Notes under the pieces: generated by a model
The model's database searches: none
Told to the model about the DNA's origin: nothing
What the model saw: the letters and a program-made list of their open reading frames with translations, nothing else
Assembly: GCA_030248195.1 (NCBI GenBank)
Contig: JASAND010015711.1
Coordinates: forward strand, 1-64,000
DNA from: Trissonchulus latispiculum
Lineage: Eukaryota > Nematoda > Enoplea > Enoplida > Ironidae
Length of the DNA: 64,000 nt
Reading direction: 5' to 3'
Shown: positions 10,358 through 23,183 of the stretch, piece by piece
Layout of the letters: every line of letters starts with the position of its first letter
Position numbering within the stretch: position 1 is the first letter of the stretch
Program-made: the position numbers and the translations under genes

Positions 10358-13300
10358 TAGTGCTCGGATCGGTTGGAACCGGTAGAACCGGAACCGGAAG
10401 GATTTTTTGAACCGGAACCGGAAGGATTTTTTGAACCGGAACCGGAAGGATTTTTTGAACCGGAACCCAGACCGGAACCGAGACCGGAACCGGTAGCATT
10501 TGGAACCGGACCGGTTCCAGTGTAATTTGTCTCAGATGAGTAAAAAATGTATACAGAAATTAAGTTTTCAGCTTGCAAATTTTCAAAATTTCTCTAACTT
10601 TTTATCACTTTCAGTCTGGAAATTCTGAAAATGTTTCTAGCTTTTGAATGTAGTCTTTTGGAAGTTTTCCGAAACCTATTATGGAGTATTATTCTTCACC
10701 AAGTAAGAGTTTTTCTTGTATGTTGGTAAGATACGCAATTACTTTTGAGCTGATGATTCCTTTTTGGAGTCATCAACTTTGAAGCATTAATAATACCTAA
10801 TTGTTTACTTGGAGCAGCGTTTGTCTTTTGTGCATTTTATTGTGCACAACTGCACATACACACTTTTTTCCAAGATGCACACTTGAAGTTAAAATGCACA
10901 CATAAATGCACAGTCAAATTTTACTTCCACTAACCACAAAATGCCCTGAAAAATTTCCCAAGTGCTTCAAATTTAAAAAAAGCTCTAGCTTTTAGCTGGG
11001 GGCTGCCGCTCCACAGACCCCCACATCTTCTTACTATTTTTCGATCAGGGCAACGTCACAGACCTTACTTTGTTCTATTCTTCTTTACTAAAGCCACTAA
11101 TTATTGAAATATTTCTGCTTTGGGTTGTATTTATATACTGTGCGTCCCTTCATTGTCAGAAATAAACGGCTGGATTTTTCTCTTAAAGTATTTCTTCAAA
11201 TTTTTTTCCTTTACAGCGGTTTGACGCGTACAATGCTAGCTCTCTCACTTAGAGCTGGGGCCGGTTCCACTAGAACCGGTTGGAACCGGAACCGGAACCG
11301 GAACCGAACCGGAAGGATTTTTAGAACCGGAACCGGAACCGGTAGAATTTGGAACCGGCCGGTTCCAGGCTCAAAAAGTGAGCTTGAACTAAAATTTTGC
11401 CAACTGTAAAATTTGCAAAAGTAAAATTTTGGGCCTGGATCTCATAATTTAGCATCATTTGATTTTGATGTATGATTCTCTTGTCTCCGCAGCTGAAAGT
11501 GGAACTGCATTGTCACCAAGAATCATTAGCGAATGATTCGAAATCGGCGATTACATCATACTAATGTTCTAATAGTTGTTTACTTCTCAAGATGTAGTCA
11601 ACGAACAACTCGATGAACGAATATTCTAAACATTTGTTTATTTCCATTTCCCACTTAGTTAATTGCTTTAATATTACAGAAGATTTGTATTTTTTGCAAG
11701 GTTTCGACTCGAGCTAAACTGAATCTGTAATGGCCGAATGTGTTGATGGTAGTACGTGCAGCAAACATTGAAAGACAGCAAATTTATTTATTTTATTATT
11801 TTTGGAGTTCAACGATAATTTTTAAATTATTTTAAAGCTTACCTAAATTTAATAGTTTTAAAGCTGCTACAAGTATGCAGAGTACGGCCTCTCAAATCAA
11901 ATGTTCGATTTGGACATGCGACAAGTTTTGAACATGCATTGATTTGTCGACGTGTGGGAAGCTAAAGAAAAGTGATCACAGTTCACGCTACAAAAAGCGC
12001 TTCACGAGGGCTATTTGTTCTGAAATTGCTTAATGATCAAACAAGCTCAATATTTTGAGAAAATGTAAACTTTGTCAAATTGTCAGCAACAGCTTCAAGT
12101 TTGGAGGCTTATATTTCTCCCTAACAAAATGACAATACAAAACTTAAAAATTTCCCTCAGCAAGCAGTTTTCCCAAAAATGTGTGCGTAAAGCCGCTTTC
12201 TGATTGCTGGAATGAGTTGAGAGGAATCCGTGTTCATAAAAATCTAGCCGCCATGTTCAGAATTTCGTATCTTAATTGCTGTGCTTAGGCAGAGATGCCA
12301 CAGAGCAGACAGACCAAATCGAAAACCAAACCCAATCAAAATCAAACAAGCTTTGAAAAACCAAATTTCTTTATATATTATCTCCTAAACCGCAAAGAAT
12401 CGTTGTTGTAAGTTGTTGTATGTTGTAAGTTTTGGTGAGAGCATTCGAATGACTATAAGTTTGTATATAGTTTATTATTATCATTAATTTCATCAGCTTT
12501 TTGCTTTCGCTTTGCTTCCAAAGCGAAGGACGCTTTCAATTATTCTTTAAACTCAAGCTGGAGTCAACATTAACTCCGAAGAGTAATTAAATTTTGCAGG
12601 CGCAGAAATATTTGAAAACTGCTAGTCCCAATTTTCGTTTTTCAGGAAATTCGGCTTTTGGCACAAAATTCGTAAGAGTGAAGGTATAAAGAGGTGTCGG
12701 CATAACTAATCTGTTAAGAATAAATAGTTAGATAGAGGTGTCTGTGTGAAAGAAAGCAGCCAGTTCAGCACTAAAGTAAATTTTAATATTTGCTATCTTT
12801 CAAAATTCAAATATTTTTACTACATTTAAAATTTCTACAAACATCCTGCGGAAGCGAATGTAGTTTTGATAAAAGAAGATTGAAACTAAGCTTTCAACAT
12901 TTCTTATAATTATTTGGAACGTTTTCCAGCTTTTAAGATTTCTTTGGGTATGGTAGGCGATGTTGGTATACCGCGCTGTTTGTTCATTTTTTCAAATATA
13001 ATCCATAATTTCAGGTTAGGCATAATAAACATTTTGGTACACACAATAGCATTGAACAGCCAACTGTCGAAACAATTTTGTATCTTATGGTAAAAGCAAA
13101 TAAAGGTTTCAATGTTGGGTATGGCAGTTTACAAGATGTCCAGAAAATGTTCTACAGTAACAAATCGAAAATTAATTTTAAAAAATTGCGAAAACAGTTG
13201 TCTATTTGTTAGATATGTTTAATCCATTTGATTTATAGCATTGCTTCTTCATTTTGATTGTATCAGCCATATAGGAGGCCTACAACAAATGTTAAATAAG

Positions 13301-14310
13301 AAAGAAAATTATCACTCAAATTTTGTACTTGGAACCGGGAACCGGAAGCTAGAACCGGAACCGGAACCGGAACCGGAACCGGAACCGGAACCGGTACCCT
13401 AGAACCGGAACCGGAACCGGTTTCGAAAATTGGAACCGGCCCCAGCTCTACTCTCACTGCCGTTTGTTAATCTGTTAAAACGGCAAGAAATTGTTCGGAA
13501 GAATTTTTGAAAATGCACACATTTTTTCTAAAATGCACCCTATTTTTTAAAAATGCACAAACCGATATTAAAAAAACAAACCCTGACTTGGAGTTAAGAA
13601 ACCATCTTTATATCAAAATATAGCCTAAGATTTTCTTTTTTTTAATAGATACCTGGAAACTAACTTTGGTTTTCTAGAGTTTTCTCTGAATATTAAAATG
13701 AGTGCATACAGATTTTCGCAATTTTCTCTTAGTAGACAAACAGACATATGAATTCTTCACTTTTTCGAAATTTTTACATTTTTCCACTTTTTACAGCTGC
13801 ACTGTAACCACCAATTGCCAAGAAATATGATTCCAGGTATATATATGTCTTGCTCTATCTGCCGCTACTTTAATGAAAAAAGAAACATGGCCAGTTTCTG
13901 ACCAAGCAAGATAGAGGATTGCGAGCAATTGACAAATTCTTGGTCAATTGTCAAGCAAAATAAATCAGAGGGCCAGCTAATTAGTGGCAGTGGCATGCCG
14001 AGAATGCCTAAATCCTATACTTTTTTACAGTTGAACAAACTATATATTACCATGGTACACAGGAAATGAGTTTAGGATTGAAATTTTTTACATATTTATT
14101 ACTTTTAACACATGTTAACACTATTAAAACTGATGTAAAAATTACTTTTTTTACATGTAAATTACTAACGTTAAGCATATAGCAACGTTGGCTCATAAGG
14201 TTTTGGTCCAATTTATATAAAACATTAAAAAAATGGAGTTAAAAGCCTTTTATAAAAATCTCAATGGGAACCGGAACCGGTTTCAAAAATCGGAACCAGT
14301 CCGAGCACTA
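10358..14310. mobile_element. hAT-like element 1 with GGAACC arrays, 3.95 kb
   Basis: The ends are TAGTGCTCGGATCGGTT (left) and the inverted CAGTCCGAGCACTA (right). The flanking 8-mers CCTCAGAG (10350-10357) and CCTCAGAT (14311-14318) differ at one base and look like a target-site duplication. Inside the left end is an array of GGAACC hexamers (10371-10512) broken by GGATTTTTTGAACC spacers; the right array is short (14264-14300). Eight-bp duplications and a TAGTG-type end are typical of hAT transposons. No transposase reading frame survives. Element 2 is nested inside. Confidence 0.7.
11250..13450. mobile_element. hAT-like element 2 with GGAACC arrays, 2.2 kb, nested
   Basis: Perfect terminal repeats TAGAGCTGGGGCCGG and CCGGCCCCAGCTCTA are flanked by a perfect 8-bp duplication CTCTCACT (11242-11249 and 13451-13458). 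GGAACC hexamer arrays lie at 11262-11366 and, in inverted sense, at 13330-13441. The interior (11400-13300) is AT-rich. I find no transposase in it; conserved coding segments, if once present, are gone. It lies wholly within element 1. Confidence 0.8.
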
Positions 14311-14318
14311 CCTCAGAT

Positions 14319-14509
14319 GTCAGTCGTCAGTGCTGGAGATGCGGTCACCACCAAAACGTTGCTTTGCCAAGGACGAGTGGTATACTTACCTATTCACTAA
14401 CGGAACCTTCTACCATCCGAATCTACATAAGCAGGGAACGGACCACTTCAAAACAATGTTACTCCGCTCGTAGACATATTTATCAGTCACAAGGGTAACA
14501 AAGCTCGCC
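14319..14509. other. Sequence right of the hAT-like insertion, coding-like fragment
   Basis: One + frame stays open to a TAG at 14471-14473 and ends YTYLFTNGTFYHPNLHKQG... It is the continuation of the sequence interrupted at 10357. It may be an exon fragment, but there is no recognisable family and no convincing acceptor. Confidence 0.2.
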
Positions 14510-15440
14510 TGGAAAATCCGAAGACTTAAAAATATGAATGTGCTTCTTTCATATTAATTGGGCAACTGTTGCTCACGACCTATAGCACGTACGCCCTAGC
14601 AGAATACACGAAAACCAGTTTTATTTAAAACAAATACCAAACATTAATTAACAAATGATTAACGTTACAAATCAAAACCCAGAGAAATAGTATACAACGT
14701 TGCACATCACTAACATTATGATTTTAAGTGCATAGATCTTTTTAACGGTACAGTAACTATATAATTTAACAAGATGGCGTGTAATTACAAGGATATGGTT
14801 GATGCTAGCAGTAGTCTTCTATCATCGCCACTTAACAAATTACGTAACAGCGAAAATCAGAAAAATGATTAAATTCTATACACATAATTAACTAGCATAG
14901 ATAGATATTATACATAGTTACCGTCAATTTCGAAAATCACGTAAGTGATTATTTTGTAAACAAAAATAAAATTAGCTGATTAAAAGTCTAGTGTAAACGA
15001 GTTCTTCAAACATACATACGTGCATACATCTATATATATGTATAACAGTTGTAAATTGTAGCAACAGAAAAAAATATTTACAAATACAAGTATAAAGGAA
15101 ACATAACAAGCCAGCGGCAAAGTTCAACAATTCATTAGGTCGCAACCACGGTGGATAATTTCACAGGTCCATGGGTTCCAAAGGATCCACAACATTTCCA
15201 TTCGGCAGACCAACTTCTGGAATATCAATCGCCTCTGCAGGAGCGTGGCCAGGACCGCCCTGAAATAGAAATGGAAGCAAGAAAATCAACAACCTGAAAA
15301 GAACAGCACACATGGAAATCAAGAATGCATGTCGGAGGGAAGTAGGTAAACCTCAACCCTAAAGTGAAGACTACGAAGGGTACTATATCCATCTTTGGAC
15401 TTAAGGGGGGTCGCCGGGTACCAAATTTTATAGTCACCGA
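14510..15440. repeat. Inverted duplication, right copy (gene A 3' region)
   Basis: This is the inverted counterpart of 1860-3310. It keeps the last gene A exon, its upstream intron with the ATGCATTCTTGATTTCC landmark, and the downstream blocks. It lacks the roughly 500-bp segment seen at 2645-3180. Confidence 0.75.
15161..15259 (-). pseudogene. Gene A copy 2: isolated last exon
   Basis: On the minus strand a CTATTTCAG acceptor precedes 33 codons in phase 0 reading GGPGHAPAEAIDIPEV... and ending PLEPMDL with TGA. The copy at 2040-2140 has two extra bases near its start, so the two copies reach the same peptide in different phases. No upstream exon was found on this side: sequence further along the minus strand (15440 onward) is repeat DNA. 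It is therefore a fragment, or its upstream exons are far away or lost. Confidence 0.5.
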
Positions 15441-16559
15441 TTTCGCTCATTTTTGGGTATAATATACCCCCATATGTGTCCAAAAACAAGACAAATTTTT
15501 AGAGTCAAGGGTCAATCCTGTTAAGAGATATTGCAGTTCAAATCACTACAATTTAGTATTTACGCCACTATGCCTCGCTAAGGGCTTCGAAGACGTGTAC
15601 ACATAGGATGACAAAAGACTTACGGTATGGCCAATACATCAAATTGAAGCCTCTATCTTGGGCTATTTATTGCTGTGCAAATGGCAATGATACGCTAAGC
15701 AACGAGCGAGAAACGGCGTTTGAACCATTTGATCAAGCTCCTTCCGACTGATATTTACTTCAAATTTTAATGCGCATTAACTTTCTCATACTGCTTTGTA
15801 GAGACTTGGTGCAAGAAGATAAAATGTTCAGGACATCGAGAGCTTCAATTTGATATAAAATTTGGCTATATTTGAAAAAATTTGAAAATTTGCCATTTTT
15901 TGACCATAGGCCTCCGTCATCGCACTGAGGCATGCGTCCACAGTTAAACACCGGCAATTGCAGTGAAATTTAGCACAGAACTTCATTTCATATGTGCAAA
16001 CTGGCACACCGAATTTGGATGGAATAGCTCGGCTTTCACCCGACTTATGGACCATTATATCCAAAAAATTGAGAAAATGACATATTTTGAGGCAAAACGC
16101 CAACGCGGAAACCAAAAGTATGAACTACCCACAAGTAGCAGCATGGATTTTGCGTATGCAAATTGAACCTCTATTTGTGTACTGTGTTAATATCTATACG
16201 CGAAATCTGTGCAGTAAACGGTTGGTTCAGGCTACGACGAAACATTTCTTTGGTGACGTTTTTGTAAGTCAAATTTATGCAAATCCGGCTTCACCCAACT
16301 TTGAAAATTTCTAGAAATTCGCTGAGCTGACGCAAAAACTCCTCATATAGATATTAACACGCTACCTAGTCCAGATTAACATTTTGGCAAGCTATAGCTC
16401 TTTTGCTCTTGCACAGCGCTCAAACTTTTGGTTACCGCGAAATTTTCCTAACTGTTTCGTTTTCCTATGTTTAACACATGTTGGGGTCACCTTTGGAGGA
16501 CTATTGTGAATGACAGGGAAAGTTTTGCAACAAACGCAACTGTCTTGTTTTGCGGACCC
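15441..16559. other. AT-rich repeat-derived stretch
   Basis: No gene is recognised. Several short open frames exist on both strands but none has a domain, splice context or codon bias that I trust. It joins the composite repeat that begins near 16560. Confidence 0.4.
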
Positions 16560-17890
16560 ATGGGGAGTACAAAATATGTGAAAATGAGAAAAATCGGAGA
16601 TGGTCGAAAATTGGCGACACCCCCCCCCCCCCTTAAGCGGGGGTGCTACTAAAATCGACTTGCCCCGACTTTGTCCGATTGGCCTACTTTTTGGCGAAGA
16701 TATAGATCATGGGTGTAGTCAAAAAATATCGGGTACTGAGATCTTAGCTGCCTTCCAGCCATGTGCAGCCGTCGCGTTTATGTGCCCGTCCCCCCTTTTT
16801 TCACAACTACCAACATAATTAATTAAAAATTTCTACTGACTGCTAGGCCAAAGCTTCAAAGCTGCCATTTGCCAATATGATTTGGCACATATGCCCCAAC
16901 CTGCAGAAAAATACTAGACGTCTGTATCTTATCTGCATCTCTGGGAATTACTCTTCAAAGTTGAAGTTTCGGCCAAAATTTAAAAATTTTTGGCTAACGA
17001 AAGGAAAATTTTATTACTGCTGCGAGCTATAAGGCTGTAATTTGGCAAAAAAGGAGGCCCTATAGAAGTACTCATTTGTGCCAAATGGCAAGAAATTCTG
17101 CCGCGTGAAAAACTTTTTATGTCAACTTTAATCTTCAAAAATCGCCAAAATCGCCATTTTCAGTCTGTCGGATCCTGTGTAGAGGCTTTCTGCAGGCATA
17201 GAAGTCGCAAACCTTCACTAATCGAGCTGAAATCGTTTGTGGGTGTGTTTTCGACCACGCTGAGTTCAAATATCTCAAAAAATTTAATTTCAGAAAGTTT
17301 GATTTTTTCGATTTCTGGGGTACCATTGCCCCAGAAAGGCGATTTTGGCAATTTTTGAAGATTAAAGTTGACATAAAAATTTTTTCACGCGGCAGAATTT
17401 CTTGCCATTTGGCACAAATGAGTACAAAATATGTAAAAATGAGCAAAATCGGAGATGGTCGAAAAATCGGCCAAAAAGCGAGCCCCCCTTAAAGGTTTGC
17501 CCCGACTTTGTTAGATTGGCCTACTTTTTGGCGAGGATATAGAGCATGGGTGTGGTGAAAAAAATATCGGGTACAGGAGCTGCCTTCCAGCCATGTGCAG
17601 CCGTCGCGTTTATGTGCCCGTCCCCCCTTTTTTCACAACTACCAACATAATTAATTAAAAATTTCTACTGACAGCTAGGCCAAAGCTTCAAAGCTGCCAT
17701 TTGCAATATGATTTGGCACATATGCCCCAACCTGCAGAAAAATACTAGACGTCTGTATCTTATCTGCATCTAACGGAATTACTCTTCAAATTGAAGTTTC
17801 GGCAAAAATTTAAAAATTTTTGGCTAACGAAAGGAAAATTTTATTACTGGTGCGAGCTATAAGGCTGTAAAGGAGGCCCTATAGGAGTAT
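16560..17890. mobile_element. Composite repeat: two direct units around a foldback core
   Basis: Unit a (about 16564-17060) and unit b (about 17422-17890) are direct repeats sharing CCATGTGCAGCCGTCGCGTT, CATAATTAATTAAAAATTTC and AAATACTAGACGTCTGTATC. Between them, 17075-17430 is a foldback: CATTTGTGCCAAATGGCAAG pairs with its complement near 17404-17423. The arms run through TTTTTCACGCGGCAGAATTT. A third copy, inverted, lies at 21370-22150. No transposase was found. Confidence 0.65.
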
Positions 17891-18640
17891 AGAGGTCGGG
17901 GAAAAAAACCAACCCGCAAGTGGTGGGAAAAAGACCAACCCCCGTTTTGGCGATGGGGATGAGCTAGTGGGCTCAAATTTTGCATGCAAGTTGGTAGGGC
18001 CCACCCCACCTACCACACCAAATTTGAGCTAAATCGGACCACTTTTGAGCATTTTGGGACATTTTGAAAATTTTGGCATTTTTGACCCCCCAAAAATTCA
18101 AAATTTGCCTATTTTGAAGGCCTGTAAGAAATTTTCCATAGCAGTTAGATAATAAGTTTTAATAGTTTCTATGAGAACAACATGTGCTCTTTCCAAAAAT
18201 GTCGGTCTCGCCTTCCGCTTGGCAAGCTGCCAGCAGAATTTTTACAAAATGGGAAAAAACCAAGGGGTGGGGAAAAAAACCAATTTTTGCTTTTGCTGCC
18301 AAACTCCCAAAAAAGGTTCTTAGTTGCTCAAAAGTCATCCACATAGCAAGTTTAGTGCGTTCTTTTACGTGAACAGCTCAAAATTGCATTTGGACTTGGC
18401 AATTTTGTGCTAGCCGGTAAAAACGGCGGATCGGCTGTTTGGCTCGGCTAAAGCGGCCAAAAAGTACTCTGGGACAAAGAAATCCGCGAAAAAACACTGA
18501 AACAACGTTTATTTTAGTTTATTTCATCGAATTTCGAAAGATTTACAAATTTTTGCATTTTAACATAGAAACTGGCAAATTTGATGAAACCTAGCCAGTT
18601 GATGCTGCAAATTTTGATTTTGATACTATATATTCGTGTG
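17891..18640. other. Unassigned stretch
   Basis: This stretch contains GGGGAAAAAAACCAA boxes near 17898 and 18271 and no gene that I can support. Its right end has TGATGCTGCAAATTTTG, which resembles TTGATGCTGCAGG just right of the related element ending at 49135. Confidence 0.35.
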
Positions 18641-19249
18641 CGTTCATTACCGAGAATTGCTTAATCGAGAATTGCTTTACCGAGAAAATGAGCAGCCGTT
18701 AATTTGAAATTTTGCTTTACCGAGAAAAACCAAATATACACATTTTGCTTAACCGAGAATTGCTTTACCGAGAATTGCTTAACCGAGAAATTTACATTAT
18801 CAATACTGGACTAAATAATGAATGGCTGAATATGTTATTGATAAGTTTTACAACTTAGTAAGTGCGTTTCTGTTTACGTACGTTTATATGTTCCATCAAT
18901 GTGATTTAAGTTGTACGATTTTACCTCATTTTCCTAATTAATCAAATTCAAACTCGTACATAACAATAGCGTAAAAAATTAGATTTTAACTTGAATAAAT
19001 AATGTAATTATTTGCCGGGTTCTGTATGCTAAACTATGTATGTGTAGTAAACAGAAAGTTACTCAATTTATGACGTTTAATATAATTAAAATAAAATACA
19101 TTACTTATTTAGCTAGTTATAATTTTAACTCAATCCCGTTAAAAGAGGTCAATGGAGGTAAAGTCATGCATGAGGGTAGTTAATCCAGTTAAACTTTAAA
19201 CTCTACTTTACTCAGCTGTACTCTTTCGCGAAAAGACCCTTCACAAGCA

Positions 19250-19790
19250 GGGGTTTGGTGGACTATTACACGGAGACACTTTCAGACAGTGTTAAAATGC
19301 CGATTTTCAGACGATTCAGACGACTTTCAGACGGCCGCTGTGGGTGCATGTCTAAACCATTTGGGACATGTAATAGCTCATTTTGACGAGCTCGATCTGG
19401 TCTTTCCAGCGCACCCGAAACTGACAAAATTGGTTCACACCATCGACCTCTAGAGGCCTCCGAAAAACACGTCTGAAAAAATTTTTCAGACCAGTTTCGT
19501 ACCGTCTGAGTGTCTGAAAATTCGGAATTTCAGACGTCTGAATGTTGTTCGAGTCTCATTATTCAGTTATTTCTGTGGTACAAATACGTCCCAAGCTACG
19601 TACTCTAACAAGATTCAGACGAATTAACCGTCTGTCTCATGTAATTTCAACAAGTTCTGTAAAAGCCGAAGCCTAGATACAGTATCTGGCTGGTACAACT
19701 AGGTACCAAGCCCAGGGCTCTAACGTCAATCAGACGAATCAACGGCTGGCACCTGTAATTTCAACAAGTTATGTATCTGGCAGACCGCAG
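19250..19790. repeat. CAGACG-rich block with tandem duplication
   Basis: From 19280 to 19550 there are at least ten copies of TTCAGACG or its complement. Near 19577-19665 and 19692-19785 a roughly 110-base segment is repeated directly (TGTAATTTCAACAAGTT occurs in both). It looks like another short-motif element, but its ends could not be fixed. Confidence 0.45.
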
Positions 19791-20399
19791 GCAGGCCCAA
19801 GCTTTGTTTCGGCAATTGCTTTCGGTATATGTGCACATCAACTTAAATGTTATTGCAACAAGTTAATGCCACCAAACGGCTGACGCCATAAAACTCAGGA
19901 CAACTAGTTGGACCTTTTCCCTAGCCGTAGCCGAATACCCAAATTTTTGGGATCATGTAATGTAATGAGGTTCATACAATTGCATTAGCGCCGTTTTTAA
20001 AGTCTAAATTTTGTTCTTGACTGGATTTTCAAAACATTTTCAGCTTCTGAGGGTTAATCCCTTAATTACCAAAAGTCAACCAAATTTGTAGAGCATCCAA
20101 TTTTTGGTTTGGTTCATTTAAAGCATTCTAGCGCAGTCATCGAAAAACGTTTGTCCTTGTGAAATTCAGGCATTAAAGGATTAATCAATCGTTTTCGTAA
20201 CCAACGTTAATATTTCACTGTTTTTGCCTTTGATTAATGCTGCAGTACGCATCGCATGCACGCTCTTTGTTTATTGATTATTACTTCTCAAAATGAAAAC
20301 AACTCAAAATTCTATAATTTACAAATGTAATTTACACAAAAATGCATTAGGTATTTTAGTTAAATGTATCTGATGACAAATTAATCTTTTTAATCATTT

Positions 20400-20785
20400 T
20401 CATTACGGATTTATCCGTAATTTCAAAAAATTTCTCCGACTTCTGGGGGGCTCCGCCCCCCAGCCCCCCCCCCCCGCTGCTTGTTTGTCATAATGTTTCC
20501 GGGATTCATTAGTTCTCTGAGTTTGCAAAACAGGATTACTGCCTTTGTTCTAAATGATATTAATTTTATAGCTATTTAACTAATTCTTAATTAGTTTAAC
20601 TATAACATCAAAACATCTGAACAATGTGTGTCAATAAAATCAAAAATTGGTCATGATATGTGTTAGATACAATAGATGCGAATTAAATCGTTTTGAACAT
20701 TTGCATTACGGATTTTTCCGTAATCGCAAAAAATTTTCTCAACTTCTGGGGGGCTCCGCCCCCCAGACCCCCCGTCGTGGATATA
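20400..20785. repeat. Direct repeat pair with GGGGGCTCCGCCCCCC hairpin
   Basis: CATTACGGATTTWTCCGTAAT followed by TTCTGGGGGGCTCCGCCCCC occurs near 20400-20470 and again near 20703-20770. Both copies contain two hairpins (TTACGGA/TCCGTAA and GGGGGC/GCCCCC). Non-coding. Confidence 0.55.
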
Positions 20786-21369
20786 GGGTATATTTCACAA
20801 ATTTTGTAATCGTGCATTACTTCTCAGTAGCATCACCGTTCTAAGTACTTTTTCATACGATTAAATTATGTTTCACTAAAGAAATAATCGACATTTTTAT
20901 AAAGAATGCAATTTTTGCATATAAAACACGCTAAAACAATAAATTTACCTGGACGCAAAATTTCTTAACGGGACGCAACTTAAAATTAGCTGGACGCAAG
21001 GTTTACGCAAATCCGAAAACCAAAAAAAACCCTGTTAAGAAGTCCGAAATTTTGCTACTGTTAATAACTGTAAAAATGTTTTTTAACATTTTTGCTTTTC
21101 TACAATTTAACCCTAGGTTTCAGGATTCTTGCATGCTTCGTGTTCACACGTATATGCGGTTTTAGATATTTTCTCGGTTAAGCAGTTCTCGGTAAAGCAA
21201 ATTCTCAGTTAAGCAAATTCTCGGTAAAGCAAATTCTCGCTTTTGCAATTCTCGCTTAAGCAATTCTCGGTTAAGCAATTCTCGGTTAAGCAATTCTCGG
21301 TAATGAATGTAAACCAGCTCAACCCTATATATTTTGATACTAGATATTTGTTTGATTTTCTCACTTATT

Positions 21370-22150
21370 ATAAGTTTAATCCTCAAAAATTGCCGAAACC
21401 GCCATTTTCAGTCTGCCGGATTCTATGTAGAGCCTTTTTGCAGCCATAGAAGTCGCAAACCTTCACTAATCGAGCTGAAATCTTTTGTGGGTGTGTTTTC
21501 GAGTCCTCGCTGAGTTCAAATATTTCAAAAAAGTTTAATTTCAAAAAATCTGATTTTATCGATTTTTGGGGTATATACCCATTGCCCAAAAAAGGCGAAT
21601 TTGGGAATTTTTGAAGATTAAAGTAGACATAAAATTTTTTCACGCGGCAGAATTTCTTGCCATTTGGCACAAATGAGTACTCCTATAGGGCCTCCTTTTA
21701 TGCCAAATTACAGCCTTATACCTCGCAGTAGAAATAAAATTTTCCTTTTGTTAGCCAAAAATTTTTAAATTTTTGAAGAAACTTTGACTTTGAAGAGTAA
21801 TTCCCTTAGATACAGATAAAATACAGACAGACGTCTAGTATTTTTCTGCACGTAAGGGCATATGTGCCAAATCATATTGGCAAATGGCAGGTTTAAAGCT
21901 TGGGCCTAGCAGTCAGTAAAAATTTTTAATTAATTATGTTGGTAGTTGTGAAAAAAGGGCACATAAACGCGACGGCTGCACATGGCTGGAAGGCTGCTCC
22001 TGTACCCGATATTTTTTTCACCACACCTATGCTCTATATCCTCGCCAAAAAGTAGGCCAATCTAACAAAGTCGGGGCAAACCTTTACGGGGGGCTCGCTT
22101 TTTGGCCGATTTTTCGACCATCTCCGATTTTGCTCATTTTTACATATTAT
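21370..22150. mobile_element. Inverted copy of the 16560-17890 composite
   Basis: It reads as the reverse complement of unit b plus one arm of the foldback core. Shared text includes CATAATTAATTAAAAATTTT (reverse), the CGCGACGGCTGCACATGG block near 21970, and ACGCGGCAGAATTTCTTGCC near 21640. The other arm is missing, cut off by the end of the 18643-21307 element. Confidence 0.65.
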
Positions 22151-23175
22151 GTAGTCCCAATGGGTCCTCAAAACAAGACCAGAGCGTTTGAAACATTTTC
22201 GCCTCTCCTGCACGATTGGCAAAAGCTACAGAAATTGCATATAGATAGTTGCACTATACGCATACACAGAATTCTTATGACAGTGGTTGCAAATTTCTAC
22301 CACTTGTACTGATCTCAAAAAACGTGCCACAAAATGTGCTAATTTTACCTAAAATCATCATTTTTCACAATTTTCACGTTCTTTTAATAATTTCTCACTC
22401 GTTACCCACTGAAAAGTCACCAAAATTGGCACATAAAACTCTCAATGCCTGCCGGACATTATGGTAAAGGCAAATGCTTCAAGGTAGAACTTTTTTGTCG
22501 TGTCGGCTCCTTTGATCTATTATAGGTCACAAAAGTATCGTTCGAAGTTCGAACGATACCCCACAAAATTTTGTATCGTTCGATAGCTACTGAAGAGCTG
22601 AACAACTTTTCTAATATAACTATGTGTCTGAAATGTAGTATCTGAAAGTTAGAGCAAGCTAAAGTTTCAGGGCACAGTTAGATGAAAAAGGCTTAGTTCA
22701 AAATTGAACGACTGGCTGGATATCCCGGAGGTACCCGCGGGTAATAAAAATTTTGCTACCCACAGGCTACCCGCGCGGGTAGTTGCGGGTATCTCTTGTT
22801 GATGTAGTCACTAAAATTCCAGGAATTTTATTGAAAAATGTTCGAAAAAATAGGTTTCGTGTTGGTGATTTAAAAAAATCGCTGATTTTCGCTGAGTGCC
22901 CTTCTCTACGATTACTAATCTCAGTTAAAATGGGTCTTTGACTAAACTTGTTCTATTAGGTTATATCCAGAAAAGTAATCATAAGTCTTTTTCTTTTTTT
23001 GTAGAACTTGTATTTCTCGCTTTCAGTAAGCAGATGTACAAAATAGCTCAGCATACAGACCTGTTCGTGCCGTTTTTGCAAAGCTTAAATGCCTTGATTG
23101 TATGTGTTCCTTTAGTGAACGGTATATACATAAGGTCAACCTTTTCAATACAATTGTTCGAAACTGGGAATGTTT
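22151..23175. other. Unassigned stretch with short palindromes
   Basis: GTATCGTTCGAAGTTCGAAC (22534 onward) is part of a perfect palindrome. At 22718-22800 there is a cluster of GGTACCCGCGGGTA-type motifs similar to the cluster at 26285-26405. No gene is supported. Confidence 0.4.
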
Positions 23176-23183
23176 GCTCAAAG

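Larger units (their letters stand above)
18643..21307. mobile_element. 2.67-kb element with GAGAATTGCTTAACC terminal arrays
   Basis: The ends are TTCATTACCGAGAATTGCTT and its complement. Behind each end are four to seven copies of a 15-17-base motif, GAGAATTGCTTWACC, in inverted sense at the two ends (18650-18795; 21165-21305). A sister element with variant motif GAGAATTGCTTTAGY is at 46131-49135. No target-site duplication is visible. The interior is other repeats, including the CAGACG block at 19250-19645. No transposase is recognised. Confidence 0.65.
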
